Origin: Ascarosepion bandense
Lineage: Eukaryota; Mollusca; Cephalopoda; Sepiida; Sepiidae
Reading direction: 5' to 3'
NCBI GenBank assembly: GCA_037127315.1
Contig: JBBBDQ010000420.1
Span: 665,001-729,000, forward strand
DNA: 64,000 nucleotides
Shown here: piece after piece, positions 1-12,194 of the stretch
Layout: each line of letters opens with the position of its first letter
Numbering within the stretch: the first letter of the stretch is position 1
Notes under the pieces: generated by a model
Databases searched by the model: none
The model's input: the letters and a program-made list of their open reading frames with translations, nothing else
What the model was told of the DNA's origin: nothing
Translations under genes and position numbers: made by a program

Positions 1-48
1 TCAGATTTCGGAAAATTCCCTGCGCCGTTAACATTTAGCACCCTTTCA

Positions 49-50
<2 letters not shown>

Positions 51-133
<83 letters not shown>
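51..133. repeat. (TA)n(TG)n microsatellite
   Basis: A TA dinucleotide run passes directly into a TG run. The same TA-to-TG or TA-to-CA compound pattern recurs throughout the window. Confidence 0.97.
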
Positions 134-834
<701 letters not shown>

Positions 835-1129
835 ATTATCACTATCAACGCTATTTTTAGTTGGTACACTTGTTTGAGTTGATATCTATTTGATTTTTTT
901 CTTAAACAGTGATATTAATATCACATGGACTAGATCTAGAACTTTTTCTAAAGAAAATGTATTTGTCGTGAAGAATAGTATTCCCCTTCTCGAAGCAATA
1001 TCTACTAGCCTTCGAAATGTCTTTTAAAAGAAATATACGTTTTTAATAGGAAGAAAACTTTTAAAAAGGACTAATTTTTTTTTCAACTTGGAAGAAATAT
1101 TATTTGAACTTAGAAATATTTTACTAGAA

Positions 1130-2395
1130 CCAAAGGAAGAAAACTTTTTAGAAGAAGCAAATATTTTCTAAGTAAGATAGAATTTTTTTTGCAGAAACAA
1201 ATGTTTTTCATCGAATAAAATATTTTCTGTATCTTTAGCAGAAATGAATATTTTTGGTAGATATAATCTTTTAGAATGTTTTTTCTAAGAATAAATATAT
1301 TTATCAGAAAGATAGATTTTTTGAAGAAAGAAATACTCAGAGAGAATTTTTTAATGTTTTTAGTAGAAATAAATGCGCTCAATAGAAATAAATGCTTTTT
1401 AATAGTAAGAAGAAATTTATTTAGCAGTAAAAATGCTTTTCGAAGAAATGTGATTTTAATAGAAATAAAGGCTTTAGGTAGGAAATATTGTTAGTAGAAA
1501 TAAAATTATTTTTATCACGAAGAAGGTTTTGAGAGAAAGAAAATCATTTTTAGCAGAAATAAATTTTTTTAAGAAAGAAATGCTTTTAGTAGAAAGAAGC
1601 TTTTAGAAGAAAAACATTTTTATTAGTAAGAAATGCTTTTAGTAGAAATAAATGCTTCTTATTAGAAATAAATGTTTTTAGTCAGAAGAAATATTTTTAT
1701 CAGAAAAAATTTATTTCAGCTAAAATATATTTTTTAGCAGAAAGAAATGCTTTTAGTAGAAAAAATGTTATCTTAGAAATAAATGTGTTTAGAAAATGTA
1801 ATGTTTTTAGTAGAATTAAATGCTTTTAATGGGCAGAATAAATTTATCGAAATAAACTGGTTTAGTAAAATAAATGTTTTGATTAGAAAAAATGTTTTAA
1901 TTGGTGGAAGCGATTTTGCAGAAAAATATTTTAGTAGAAAGAAATATTTTTTTTTTTAAATATATACGTTTTATTAGAAACAAATGCTCTGAGTAGAAAA
2001 ATGTTTTTCGTAGAAATAAATGTTTTCATTAGGAAGAAATGTTATCATAAATAAATTTTTTTAGAAAAAAGAAATGTTTTTAATAGGACGAATGGGTTTA
2101 GCAAAAGTTATTGTTTTTAGTAGAAATAAATGTTTTTTATCAGAAAGAAATGTTTAGACAGAAGTGATTTAGCAGAAAGAAATTTTTATAAAAAATAAAT
2201 GTTTTAAATACGAACGTATGCTTTTGGTAGGACATTCTTTTTAGTAGAAAGAAATATTTTTCATAGAAATATATGTTTCTAGCAAGAATACCTTTTTCGT
2301 AGAAAGAAATGTTTCAGCAGAAATAATACTTTTTTTTAAATAGGAATAAATGTTTTTATTAGAAATAAATGGTTTTTCTTAGTAGAAAGTAATGA
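1130..2395. repeat. Degenerate short-motif tandem array
   Basis: About 1.27 kb is built from imperfect repeats of roughly 17-22 bp around the motif TTTTTAGTAGAAATAAATG. Variants carry GAAAGAAATG, CAGAAAGAAATG and similar endings. The short ORFs in this stretch are products of the periodic A/T-rich motif and are not genes. The divergence between units is high, so this is an old array or one that has decayed by slippage. Confidence 0.8.
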
Positions 2396-3000
2396 TAGAT
2401 CTATTAAAAACAGTTTACCTAATCTGTACAGAACGATTTAGTTAAAGAATTTTCACTTAATGAAATATTGCTTCTTCTAAAATCATGCAGTTTAAACTTA
2501 AATCGATGCGTGAATTTATGGAAATCAGATTGTCAGCCTTCATTAAGAAAAGGATTCACTCTAGAATTTGTTATCAACAGAGGCAGTTTTGTATCGTCAA
2601 AGGAAATTTGCCAATGATTAGTCACATACCACAATATTGTGTAGAGTCGGGAAGTTTTGGGTTAAAAGGTGGCCAGAGACTAGTTAACATAATCAAAAGC
2701 CTAGAAAATTGGTCACTTAGTATCGAATAGCAAATGAAATGACAAGCTAGAAAAATGAGTTTTGTTAAAAGCTATTTTTGTATGGCCAAAGAATAAAACA
2801 ATATACAAGATTTTACTTACCAACGTCTTATAGTGTTATAGACTGCATACGTCGTCGGCTTGCGGCCATGATCCGAGATAGAACTCACTCCACCCCTCCA
2901 GTATTTCCTGTGCATTTGGAACCCTAGCGCAGTTTTTTGTAGCGAAATTCACATCTTGTCAAATAGCTGAATACTTCATGCTTCGCCAGGGTTACCAAGG
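2396..3000. other. Unassigned; one weak ORF
   Basis: An 81-codon ORF at 2485-2730 (+) resembles no family I know and has no supporting context such as splice sites or neighbouring exons. The rest is unassigned sequence bordering the SINE at 3030. Confidence 0.3.
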
Positions 3001-3029
3001 GTGTTTTTATTGTGACACCAACATTAGAT

Positions 3030-3330
3030 GGGTTGCCTCAATACCCCATTTTGTTATTTAACCCATAACTGGAGGGAAGTGACGGATTAATACCTTTCGC
3101 AAGGGTACCAGTACTTAGGTTAATGCAGGATACTCAACTGGAATTCGAACTCGGCTCACCTATTTCCAAGCTGATATCCACTGCACCCCACTGCACATCC
3201 GTCACTGAACGCTTACAGTGCCTGGTATTCCCAACCGGTCACCCATCTAAGTACTGACCAGGCTCACGTTGCTTAACTTCGGTGATCGAACGAGAACCGG
3301 TGTATTCAACGTGATATGCTATATGCATAC
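3030..3330 (-). mobile_element. SINE-1 copy with a 5S rRNA-derived head
   Basis: Reading the minus strand, the element begins with a 5S rRNA-like segment (3211-3330), passes through a short linker, then enters a tRNA-like segment with a B-box match (GTTCGAATTCC, 3140-3150) and part of the SINE body shared with copies at 4.5, 19.4, 21.5, 22.0 and 49.6 kb. A second copy with the same order, 5S then tRNA then body, lies at 31.4 kb on the plus strand. AmnSINE1 of amniotes is a known example of a 5S-tRNA chimeric SINE head. Here the body is truncated, fading out near 3030. Confidence 0.75.
3211..3330 (-). pseudogene. 5S rRNA-derived segment
   Basis: The minus strand carries the conserved 5S internal promoter in order: the A-box region (AAGTTAAGCAACGT), the intermediate element, and the C-box region (GATGGGTGACC, then GGGAATACCA). 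The 3' half is close to the animal 5S consensus, while the first ~20 nt are diverged. The segment length of about 120 nt matches a full 5S gene. No downstream T-run terminator is seen and the sequence continues into a tRNA-derived SINE head. It therefore reads as a SINE head or fusion rather than a functional 5S gene. Confidence 0.85.
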
Positions 3331-4040
3331 ATCTGGCAATCAATTCGACGAAGATGAAGCTAGGACCTAAAATTTTATTATCTTCTTCACAGGCAAAATG
3401 AAGGACCTCAACACGTATATATTAATATAAATATGCAATATATTTATTCACTTCTTCGGTGACGTCCTCTGTTCGGTTTTGTTCTGTTTCTCTCTGTGAT
3501 CTGATTGAGTTCGACTTACTGACTGCTCCTGTTTGATCTCACTTAAATAGGCTAGCCTCGTTTGACACGCGGCATTCCAGGGCATTTTGTTAAATATTAA
3601 CTGCTAAAATTATGACTTCAGCCTTTGTGCTCGTCAAAACAAAACCAATTTTTGTCACTTGTCACTTGGGTTATTTCACACTCCTGACATTTTTAAAACA
3701 ACATTTTTCTTTAAGAAAATGCGAATATACTTCTGGGCAAAAATTTACATCGAGCAAGAACATATAACAATTGATTACCTCTCTATTAGGTAGGAAAAAG
3801 ATCGTCCTGACGCATTTTTACATGATCATTTTAAGAGCAATTTAACAGTTTTGACTATAAAAATTACCATTAATGTGTACGTTCACATTCTTTCCACTTT
3901 CTTTGTAGAATACTCGATATCAGAATAAATGGCTAAGTGATGTAGAATTAGCCGTATTTAAAATAAGTTTACATAAGACCAGTAGTGGCATTCTATATAT
4001 TCTCACGAACCAATTATTAAAATTATAAAAGCTTAGCGAA
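3331..4040. other. Unassigned AT-rich sequence
   Basis: No gene, tandem array or element that I can assign is seen in this stretch. Confidence 0.4.
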
Positions 4041-4044
4041 CTGT

Positions 4045-4260
4045 TTGTTGAATTATCCGAAAATAATCTTATATATTAATAACCGATTTATGATTGCAAG
4101 AAATATGACTAATATCATTACTGTAAGTTTTGCGAAAGCTGAAAGAAGATTTTCTTTGATGAACATAATTTATTCTAACAAAAGAAGTTTTTATGAAGTT
4201 AAAAGTGTAGGAAATCTTGTAGTCATAAATTTGATAGGTCATCCATTGGATCTTTGAGAC
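4045..4260 (+). pseudogene. hAT-type transposase C-terminal relic
   Basis: The 70-codon ORF contains the pattern FAKAERRFSLMN followed by a basic stretch and a later hydrophobic segment ending GHPLDL. This matches the hAT family C-terminal dimerisation region, which typically has an A-ER-FS-MN core, then K-x-R, then a hydrophobic helix and a GPPL-like end. Only this domain is visible and the rest of a hAT transposase (normally about 600 residues) is not. An isolated relic is the most likely reading, with chance similarity the alternative. Confidence 0.5.
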
Positions 4261-4532
4261 TGCTGTGATTCAGTCTGAATGATGCTAAGAAATCATAACA
4301 CTGCAAATGACACTAGAATACCAGAATATCATACTTCTGAACAGAATCTGGAAATATCTTAATAAGTAAATTTTTTTTATTAATAAATTATCGAAACGGT
4401 TTAATTCTTTTTGATATTATAAAGTGTATATTTTCCCATTCTTATATTATAAAGAACATAAACAAAACAGGTTCCTAACTAGTACTTGCGTTTATAGAAC
4501 CGGCTTCTGACAATTTTGTGTGCTGTTATAGC

Positions 4533-4860
4533 ATTGTTTGTGCGTTGTGGTGCAGTGGATTCTAACTTGGAACAAGAAATCGGAGAACCGAGTTCGAATT
4601 CAAGTTGGAATTGCTGTATTCATTTATGCGCAAATACTCTTGGGAATCGCCGTCTCTTCTCCCTCTAGTTATGGATTAGATAGTAGGATAGATTAGGCTT
4701 TATAGCACTGGTTAGCAACCAGTCTACCGTAGAAATTAATGGCCACCTACTGCAGAAAAATCTTCTGCCCAGTCAGATATGTCTCTTTCGAGACATGATC
4801 ATCCAAGTGTGTATCATGTATGGCAGTTTACTAACTGATTATTGCATTAGACCGATATCG
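4533..4860 (+). mobile_element. SINE-1 (tRNA-derived) copy
   Basis: The head has an A-box-like TGGTGCAGTGG and a B-box-like GTTCGAATTC (4592-4601). The body includes the family's conserved block CAACCAGTCTACCG, then ATCTTCTGCCCAGTCAG, then the small hairpin GTCTCTTTCGAGAC. This copy has no 5S segment upstream. Its near full-length body makes it a useful reference for the other copies in the window. Confidence 0.8.
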
Positions 4861-5227
4861 GTCACTAGATGCTGCATATACCCAAATAAAATTTCTATTG
4901 GAATCAAGCTTTAAGTGACAACAATGATTTGACTAAGTTTTGAACGGCAAACTTTTTCTTAAATATTCCTCTCGATCTGGACGAGCACATTTTGTCATTA
5001 TTGAACCTTTATAAATCGTACTTTAGAAAATCCTACGCAAACTGGACGACAATTTGTAAAACAGTTCAATACAAATTACGCATCGATGATAAAACGATTT
5101 CATGAAATGAAAAGAGTTTCAACGCAGTGAATATATTCCTCAATATCTTAGTGCTTCTCAGTTTCAGCAAAGAGTTTCTGATGTGGCCTGGAAAAAGATC
5201 ACTAGAAAAACTCGGATATTATATTAC

Positions 5228-5720
5228 TGTTACGTCGGGTAACAGAATTATCTGAAAGAATACACAACAACGTAATAGTATAAAAGTAGGTGTATTGACA
5301 GGAAAGAGAAGTATTTACAAGAGGTGAGGATTAGTAGAATACAGAACAAGGCAATTAGTATAGAGTATCGTCGTAGAGACGTGATAGATTGACGAGTAGA
5401 ACACTTCCGGTGCAATTTCCGGAAATACCCGACTGACTCGCTCACTCGACTTTCTTTCTCTAGGTATAATCACTACTATTTTATATAGTGATTCGAATAG
5501 TCCATTTCCGTGGAAATGTGGAGAGCGCCCCAATAATTACAAAAAAGAAACAGTATACAGAGGAAATAGAGTATAATAGTACTTAGCACCGGAACGGCGT
5601 AATAACAAATGAGTATCGTAGCTGCTGCTAATTATTACTACCCACGAGAGTAGATAACTCTCGGTATTTAGGTAGTATAATACCGAGTTCATAATAGTGT
5701 GTAGGTAATTCCCCACAACA
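5228..5720 (-). mobile_element. Possible solo LTR inserted in a mariner relic
   Basis: On the minus strand the block starts TGTTGTGGGG and ends GTAACA, giving the TG...CA ends usual for LTRs. It holds a TATA-like TATATAAAA (plus strand 5479-5487) about mid-length. Its 493-bp length suits an LTR. It splits two halves of one mariner transposase, which supports an insertion. No target-site duplication is apparent, and no internal retroelement sequence (PBS, gag, pol) flanks it. A purine-rich run just outside its minus-strand 5' end could be a leftover polypurine tract. The superfamily is unknown. Confidence 0.4.
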
Positions 5721-6057
5721 GTTTCTCTCTGCTCGTCGTTGAAGGTTTACCTTACCAGATCTTTCCTAGGTTGACTTAGCATCAATGATGCAAAGTGAAT
5801 TCTATATAATAATATTTAATGAAAACGAAAATGGTTAGCACCAAGCGAAAATAGATAATCCATCCCCAAACAAGGGATACCCCTGAAAAACATTATGCGC
5901 TTTCTTTGGTAAGATATAAAGGTTGTCATTATTGCCAAGCCAAAATGAAATACTTACTTTGTACAGTGTGTTAATTGAAACGATAACACACAAGATAAGA
6001 CCGTATGGTGCTCGACTTACCCCTGGAAAAAAATTATAGTACTAAATATAGAAGTTT

Positions 6058-6600
6058 GACCTCATCCTCCTTACTCTCCTTAGGTTACTCCATCTGACTA
6101 TCATCTTTTCAAATACTTGCAACAATTTTTAGAGGGTTAAAAGTTTATTAATTGTTTAGAGAGTAAAACCCATCATTGATTATGCTTAAAGGCATGTTGC
6201 ACAAATTAAAAAATGTATCCCCATCTTCCTTAATCTTCTTAGGTTGTTCTATTTGACTATCATCTTTTCAGATCACTGCAGAAGTTTTTAGAGGGAAAAC
6301 AGTTTATTAAATGTGGAGAGACTATAATTCATCATCGGTTATGCATATAGGCACGTTGCTTTCAAACAACAATTTATTGCTCAATTCACTCAAGAAAAGA
6401 TTGTGGCACTACGGAAATTTTGCCTCATCCTTCTTACTCTCCTGAATATGCTCCATCTGATTTCATATTTTCAGGTCATTGCTACATTTTTAGAAGGAAA
6501 AGAGTTTATTAATTAAGAAGAAATTAAAACAGATGTTGAGCGTTTCTTTTAATTAAAACTTGAAGAATTTTGCAGAGATTAACAATTTGCTAGATAAATG
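6058..6600 (+). repeat. Three tandem copies of the mariner C-terminal segment
   Basis: The segment encoding the PHPPYSP...SDYHLF motif appears three times in succession, starting near 6060, 6222 and 6422. Each copy continues with a FLEGK-like stretch. The units are about 160-200 bp and diverged from one another, so the duplication is old or the copies decayed independently. Confidence 0.7.
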
Positions 6601-6770
6601 GGTTTTATGTTATCAATAACGAAGAGAAATACTGCTTTGATAAGATATGCCAGTTTTAGACCAAGAACGTTTTTTCATTTTTAAATGCTACAAACTTTCT
6701 TTTCAGCATAATAGATTATTTCAGAATATCTCCTCTCTAAAATTATTGCTATTACGTTTATGTTATTCTT

Positions 6771-6949
6771 AAACTATCGCCCGGTTCACACTCCACCCAC
6801 GTCTATTGAACAGATGTAGAGGCTCATCCCTTGTTCCGTGTTTAGGATGTGGTTTCCGGCCTTCTCTTTTTTAATCTTTTTACTCTTACGTAGCCTCCTG
6901 CACATCAGTGGCGTTACTGCCTTGCTCGGGGTGATATGATTAAAAAAAA
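6771..6949 (+). mobile_element. Short unit with LINE-A 3' tail
   Basis: The unit starts AAACTATCGCCCGGTT and ends with the LINE-A tail (CCTGCACATCAGTGGCG, then GCTCGGGGTGATATGATT and A-run). The last ~75 bp match full LINE-A copies, but the first ~100 bp do not match the LINE-A 3'UTR seen at 53 or 60 kb. The same head and the same start recur at 10.7-11.0 kb and 47.0 kb. It may be a SINE using the LINE-A tail or a recurrently truncated LINE subfamily. Confidence 0.7.
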
Positions 6950-7440
6950 TATCCTTCTTTATCCAGCGATCATTTCTTGGAGAACTGTTAAGTAATCTTG
7001 TTTGTAAGCAAGCGCGGATTAATGTTAAAGCATGGCAGTGTAAATTTTTCTTCGCGATATTCACATCTTTTATTAGTTTTAAAGTTTCTCACTTGAGGGC
7101 GCTGAAAGTCAAATAAGCAAAACGTCTATAGTGAGAATTTGGGTCTTCGAGTGTGAAGTGAAACTCAAAAATTCAGCAAAATTTGACGCTACATTTCACC
7201 TCTGTGAAAACAACAAGAAAAGTCAGCGACGGAGACTAACGTATAAATAATCGTGTATTTTTTGTAACTTTTTTCTGATTTGCAGTTGTTTAAGTCATAT
7301 GTATTGTCATCGTAACATATGTGTCATAGGCTATATATACAAGGATAATTACTGTGTATTTAGTATATTTTATACGTACATAGGTGGCAGAGGATAAGCA
7401 GATAAGTTGCAGGGGACATCATCTTTATCTTCTTTAGATA
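6950..7440. other. Unassigned sequence
   Basis: Sequence between the LINE-tail unit and the 109-bp array. No gene or element is recognised. Confidence 0.4.
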
Positions 7441-8138
7441 GACAATAAATTATAGCATTTATTTTTGAGATTACATATACAATTATATTTAGTAATATTA
7501 TTATTAATTAAACAATTAAATATATATACAGGGTGGCCTAAAAGTAGTAGGGCAGTAAATGATAACATTTATTTTGGGATTACATTTACAATTATATTTA
7601 GTAATATTATTATTAATTAAAACAACAACATACATATGTTATGTGTACCTAAAAAGTAAGTGGACAGTAATATAAATATTTATTTTACATTACATTTACA
7701 ATTATATTTAGTAATATAATTATTAATTAAACAATTAAATATATATACAGGGTGGCCTAAAAGTAGGTGGGCAGTAAATGGATAACATTTATTTTGGGAT
7801 TACATTTGCATAATTATATTTAGTAATATTATTATTAATTAAATAATTAAATATATATACAATGTGGGTGGCCTCTAAAGTAGGTATTATTAGTAAAATG
7901 ATGAATATTTATTTTGAGATTACAGATTTATATTAGTAATATAATTATTAATTATATAATTAAATATATATACAGGTGCCTCAAAGTAGTGAACAGTAAA
8001 TGATAACATTTATTTTGGGATTACATTTACAATTATATTTAGTAATATTATTATTAATTAAACAATTAAATATATATATAAGTGGCCTGTGTGACAGTAA
8101 ATGATAACATTTATTTTGGATACATTTATAATATATTG

Positions 8139-8177
<39 letters not shown>

Positions 8178-9600
8178 TTAATAAACAATTAAATATATAT
8201 ACAGGGTGCCCCCAAAGTAGGTGAGGTAAATGATAAATATTTATTTTGAGATTACACTTATATTTAGTAATATAATTATTAATTTTAGAGCCAATTAAAT
8301 ATATATACAGTGCCTCAAAAGTAGTGAACAGTAAATGATAACATTTATTTTGGATTACATTTACAATTATATTTAGTAATATTATTATTAATTAAACAAT
8401 TAAATATATATGTAGGTAGCCTCAAAGTAAGTGGACAGTAAATGATAACATTTATTTTGGGATTACTATAAATTATATTTAGTAATATTATTATTAATTA
8501 AACAATTAAAATATATACAGGGTATTCAAAGTAGGTGGACAGTAAAATGATAACATTTATTTTGAGATTACACTTATATTTAGTAATAAGTACTATTAAT
8601 TAATAATTAAATATATATACAGGGTGGCCTTAAAGTAAGTGGACAGTAAATGATAACATTTATTTTGGGATTACATTTACAATTATATTTAGCATATTAA
8701 TTAAATAATTAAATATATATACAGGTGGCTCCAGGTGGACAGTAAATGATAACATTTATTTTGGGATTACATTTACAATTATATTTAGTAATATAATTAT
8801 TAATAAACAATTAAAATATATATAAGTAGGGCTCTCAAAAAGTAGGTGGACAGTAAATGATAACATTTTATTTTGAGATTGGTTAATTTATATTTAAAGT
8901 AATATAAATTATTATAATTAATAATATTAAATATATATACAGGGTGGCCTCAAAGTAGGTGAACAGTAAATGATAACATTTATTTTGGGATTACATTTAC
9001 AATTATATTTTAGTAATATTATTATTAATTAAACAATTAAATATATATACAGGGTGGCTCTTAGTATGGACAGTAAATATAACATTTACTTTGGGATTAC
9101 ATTTACAATTATATTTAGTAATATTATTATTAATTAAACAATTAAATATATATACAGGGTGGCCTCAAAGTAGGTGGACAGTAAATGATAACATTTATTT
9201 TGGGATTACATTTACAATTATATTTAGTAATATTATTATTAATTAAACAATTAAATATATATACAGGGTGGCCTCAAAGTAAGTGGACAGTAAATGATAA
9301 CATTTATTTTGGGATTACATTTACAATTATATTTAGTAATATAATTATTAATTAAACAATTGAATATATATACAGGGTGGCCTCAAAGTAGGTGGACAGT
9401 AAATGATAACATTTATTTTGAGATTACACTTATATTTAGTAATATAATTATTAATTAAACAATTAAATATATATACAGGGTGGCCTAAAAGTAGGTGGAC
9501 AGTAAATGATAACATTTATTCTGAGATTACATTTACAATTATATTTACTAATACAATTATTATATTAACAATTAAATATATATACAGGCTGGTGTAAAAT
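7440..9600. repeat. ~109-bp tandem array, about 20 units
   Basis: Each unit contains a TATATATACAGGGTGGCC start, a GGTGGACAGTAAATGATAAC middle, and an AT-rich TTAGTAATATTATTATTAAT end. Units between about 9,040 and 9,500 are nearly identical, while those from 7,600 to 8,900 carry many single-base losses in G or A runs and one (AT)n insertion near 8,140. The start resembles the end of a Tc1/mariner-type TIR (CAGGGTGGCC-AAAAGT), but no transposase is linked to it. Confidence 0.9.
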
Positions 9601-10570
9601 GGGTACACAGTAAATAATAACTGTAGACATATGGCAACATATATCTACAGTGTTCCACAACGTACACGAGTGCGTTGAATAGGGGCGTAAATGTGCTGGT
9701 CTATTTTCTGGATGTTTCAGCCGTCAGAAAACCAATTCACTTCATTAAGAACACACCCAAATTACCCCTGCCGTTCCTTTTCCGTTCGTTCGCTACTAAT
9801 CTTGTACAGAATTGGTTACGAAGCAAAGCCATCAATGTTTCACACCTGATTTGGGCCAGATAACATTCTTTGACTGAGGCTCTATAACTAATTAGCAGGT
9901 ATTGTCATTTTTGTTCTTGGCAAACACGCTATTTAGTGGCGTACATCCGAACAACTGAAACCAATCGAATACGCGTGACACAGATAATCTTGTCTCGATG
10001 TATATAGAGGTCGGACAAGACACGTAAACATTAACGAAGAGAAACTCATACAGTCATGGCAGCATCACCCACAGCGGAATGAAATCTTCCAGCCATTACA
10101 TATACCTCCCCACACAAGAGGTGAGAGTAGATAGCAAGGTAGATAGCCTGGAAGTAGCCAGTAGATAGCCTGGGAGCGTAGCCTGAGGAGAGCCCCCTGA
10201 ATATAGCCGAGAGTCGTCTACGAACACTGCTACCGTAACGACTATTACGAGTCCCAGTTCGAGGGTCGAATTATAGTATTACACACTAAACCGTATTATC
10301 GTTCTACTAACAAAGTTCCAAGTGTTGTATTTTGTTATTGTTTAATATATATTCGTTGTTTCCTATTATGGTTGTTTTGTATTATTCTTACTGGACCTTT
10401 AACCGTACATACTTACATATAACGGAATAACAGAATGAGTTAAACTGAAAAAATAGCAAGTATAAAAAAGGGAAAAAAAGGCGCAAATGAATAGAATATT
10501 GGTGCCACGTATGATTCGGTGCCACTTTTATTTACCTTGGACTCATTGATAAGTTCCAAAGAAGAATAAG
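9601..10570. other. Unassigned sequence with short internal repeats
   Basis: No gene is recognised. Near 10,120-10,200 a GTAGATAGCCTGG-like motif repeats several times. The 62-codon ORF at 9675-9863 has no recognisable features. Confidence 0.4.
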
Positions 10571-10593
10571 CCATATTACTAGTCTTGACCTGG

Positions 10594-10595
<2 letters not shown>

Positions 10596-10627
<32 letters not shown>

Positions 10628-10640
10628 GAAGCAGAACTTT

Positions 10641-10696
<56 letters not shown>
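10596..10696. repeat. Two (TA)n microsatellite blocks
   Basis: Two TA runs are separated by a short unique sequence near 10,627-10,643. The second abuts the A/T-rich 3' tail of the next element. Confidence 0.95.
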
Positions 10697-10699
<3 letters not shown>

Positions 10700-11027
10700 A
10701 ATCATATCACCCCAAGCAAGGCGAAAACGCCACTGATGCGCAGGGGGCTACGTAAGAGTGAAAAGATTGGAAAAGAGAAAAACTGGAAACCACATCCTAA
10801 ACAGGAAACAAGGGATGCGCCTCTTCACCAGTGCAATAGACGTGGGTGGAGTGTGAACCGGGCGATAGTTTAGTCTATTTACTCCAACTGAAAAAAAAAT
10901 AAAATAAAAAAAGAGTGAAAAGATTGGAAAAGAGAAAAACCGGAAACCACATCCTAAACAGGAAACAAGGGATGAGCCTCTTCACCTGTTCAATAGACGA
11001 GGGTGGAGTGTCAACCGGGCGATAGTT

Positions 11028-11032
<5 letters not shown>
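10695..11032 (-). mobile_element. LINE-A-tail units, one complete and one partial, in tandem
   Basis: A complete unit (10,695-10,890) has the LINE-A tail at its 3' end next to (TA)n and the shared head (GGTTCACACTCCACCC). A second, partial unit (10,911-11,030) repeats the head and middle but lacks the terminal tail. They are joined through an A-rich linker and the pair ends at a (GA)n tract. Both share a further CAGTTGGAGTA-type extension with the 47-kb copy. Confidence 0.75.

Positions 11033-11069
<37 letters not shown>
11029..11069. repeat. (GA)n microsatellite
   Basis: Pure GA dinucleotide run directly abutting the LINE-tail unit. Confidence 0.95.
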
Positions 11070-11071
<2 letters not shown>

Positions 11072-11935
11072 TCTATTTCAGCATAAATCCGCGCTAACAA
11101 TAGTTCATTGGTATATGTTTGGACTACAGTCTTTGTAATATATTTCTTTAACACTATTCCGTCTTTATTTCTGGACCCAACAAACAGTACCTAGCAAAAA
11201 ACAAAAAAACAAAAAAAAACAAACAGAAAACTTAATAAAAAAAAATGAGATGGAAAATTTTTTTTTTAATTTTTTTTTTAAAAACCAAGACTTTAACATA
11301 AACACCGCACTCAAAGAAAAATGCGACTTTTAAAATATATTCCTGAATACTTTACTAACTTAGTAAGAAATATAAAGTTTCATAAAACATTAAATGACTT
11401 CAAAAAAAAGAAAAAAAAGAAAAAGAAAACAATACAAAACAAAATAAAAATATATATACTGGTTGCGATGGATAAATTTTCGTCTAAATTATGCAAAATA
11501 AAAATAACACTGACATCTCATTTTAACAGATGTATTTAAGAAATTTATGCAAAATATCTTGAATTATTAAAAAGTACATTTATTCAATAAAACCACGGCC
11601 TCCAGACGACTTCGAAATCACATGTTACTCTTTTTACGGTCTCCTTGTTTAAATTGGTGACTGCTGCTATAATCTTTGCTTTCGGGTTATACTTGGTGTT
11701 ACAAGAAATTTTGTTCATCTCTTGTGCAACTACGCCTCACACATATAAAAAATACATATAAACCACACATAAAAACCCAGTAATAAACTACGATATATAC
11801 ACACATCTTCAGATCAACAGTCATGAATAAACAACAATATACCACAGTCAGTTAACTGCAGACTTTCTGACAATTTTTCCAGTGACACCATCTTCATCGA
11901 CGCCAAGAAAGACTATGAAACATATATATATATAT
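11070..11935. other. Unassigned A-rich sequence
   Basis: Contains several poly-A and poly-T runs near 11,200-11,290 and a lysine-coding A-rich ORF that is compositional. No element is recognised. Confidence 0.45.
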
Positions 11936-11940
11936 AGGCT

Positions 11941-12142
11941 ATAAATCCAGAGAAAAGATTTCCTAAATAATCCCAGTGGATCCTAGTAATATTAGATTGA
12001 ATATTAAAACTGATGCAACAGAGAGCTCGATATATATTTGCTCTGTAAATTAAATTTACATCAAGCTCTCTGTTGGATCACTTTTAATATTCAATGTAAT
12101 ATTACTAGGATCCATTGGGATTATTTACGAAATCTTTTTTCT

Positions 12143-12194
<52 letters not shown>

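Larger units (their letters stand above)
4960..6640 (+). pseudogene. Mariner-family transposase relic, interrupted
   Basis: The 5' piece (4960-5227) translates with an intact-looking helix-turn-helix region (NPTQTGRQFVKQFN in pieces) followed by a Q-x-x-RVSDV segment. The 3' piece resumes after 5721 with decayed central sequence and ends in a clear mariner signature, PHPPYSP then PSDYHLF (third catalytic Asp codon at 6096-6098). The two pieces are in the same orientation and in the correct order. An LTR-like block of 493 bp separates them. In-frame stops and shifts throughout show it is dead, and the C-terminal region is triplicated (6058-6600). Confidence 0.6.

Noticed and set aside
3211..3330. 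A functional 5S rRNA gene
   Set aside because: The first ~20 nt are diverged, there is no T-run terminator, and it continues into a SINE head.
9651..10114. A second LTR with TG...CA ends
   Set aside because: The ends can be read as TGTT...CACA, but there is no target duplication, PBS or purine tract and no insertion context.
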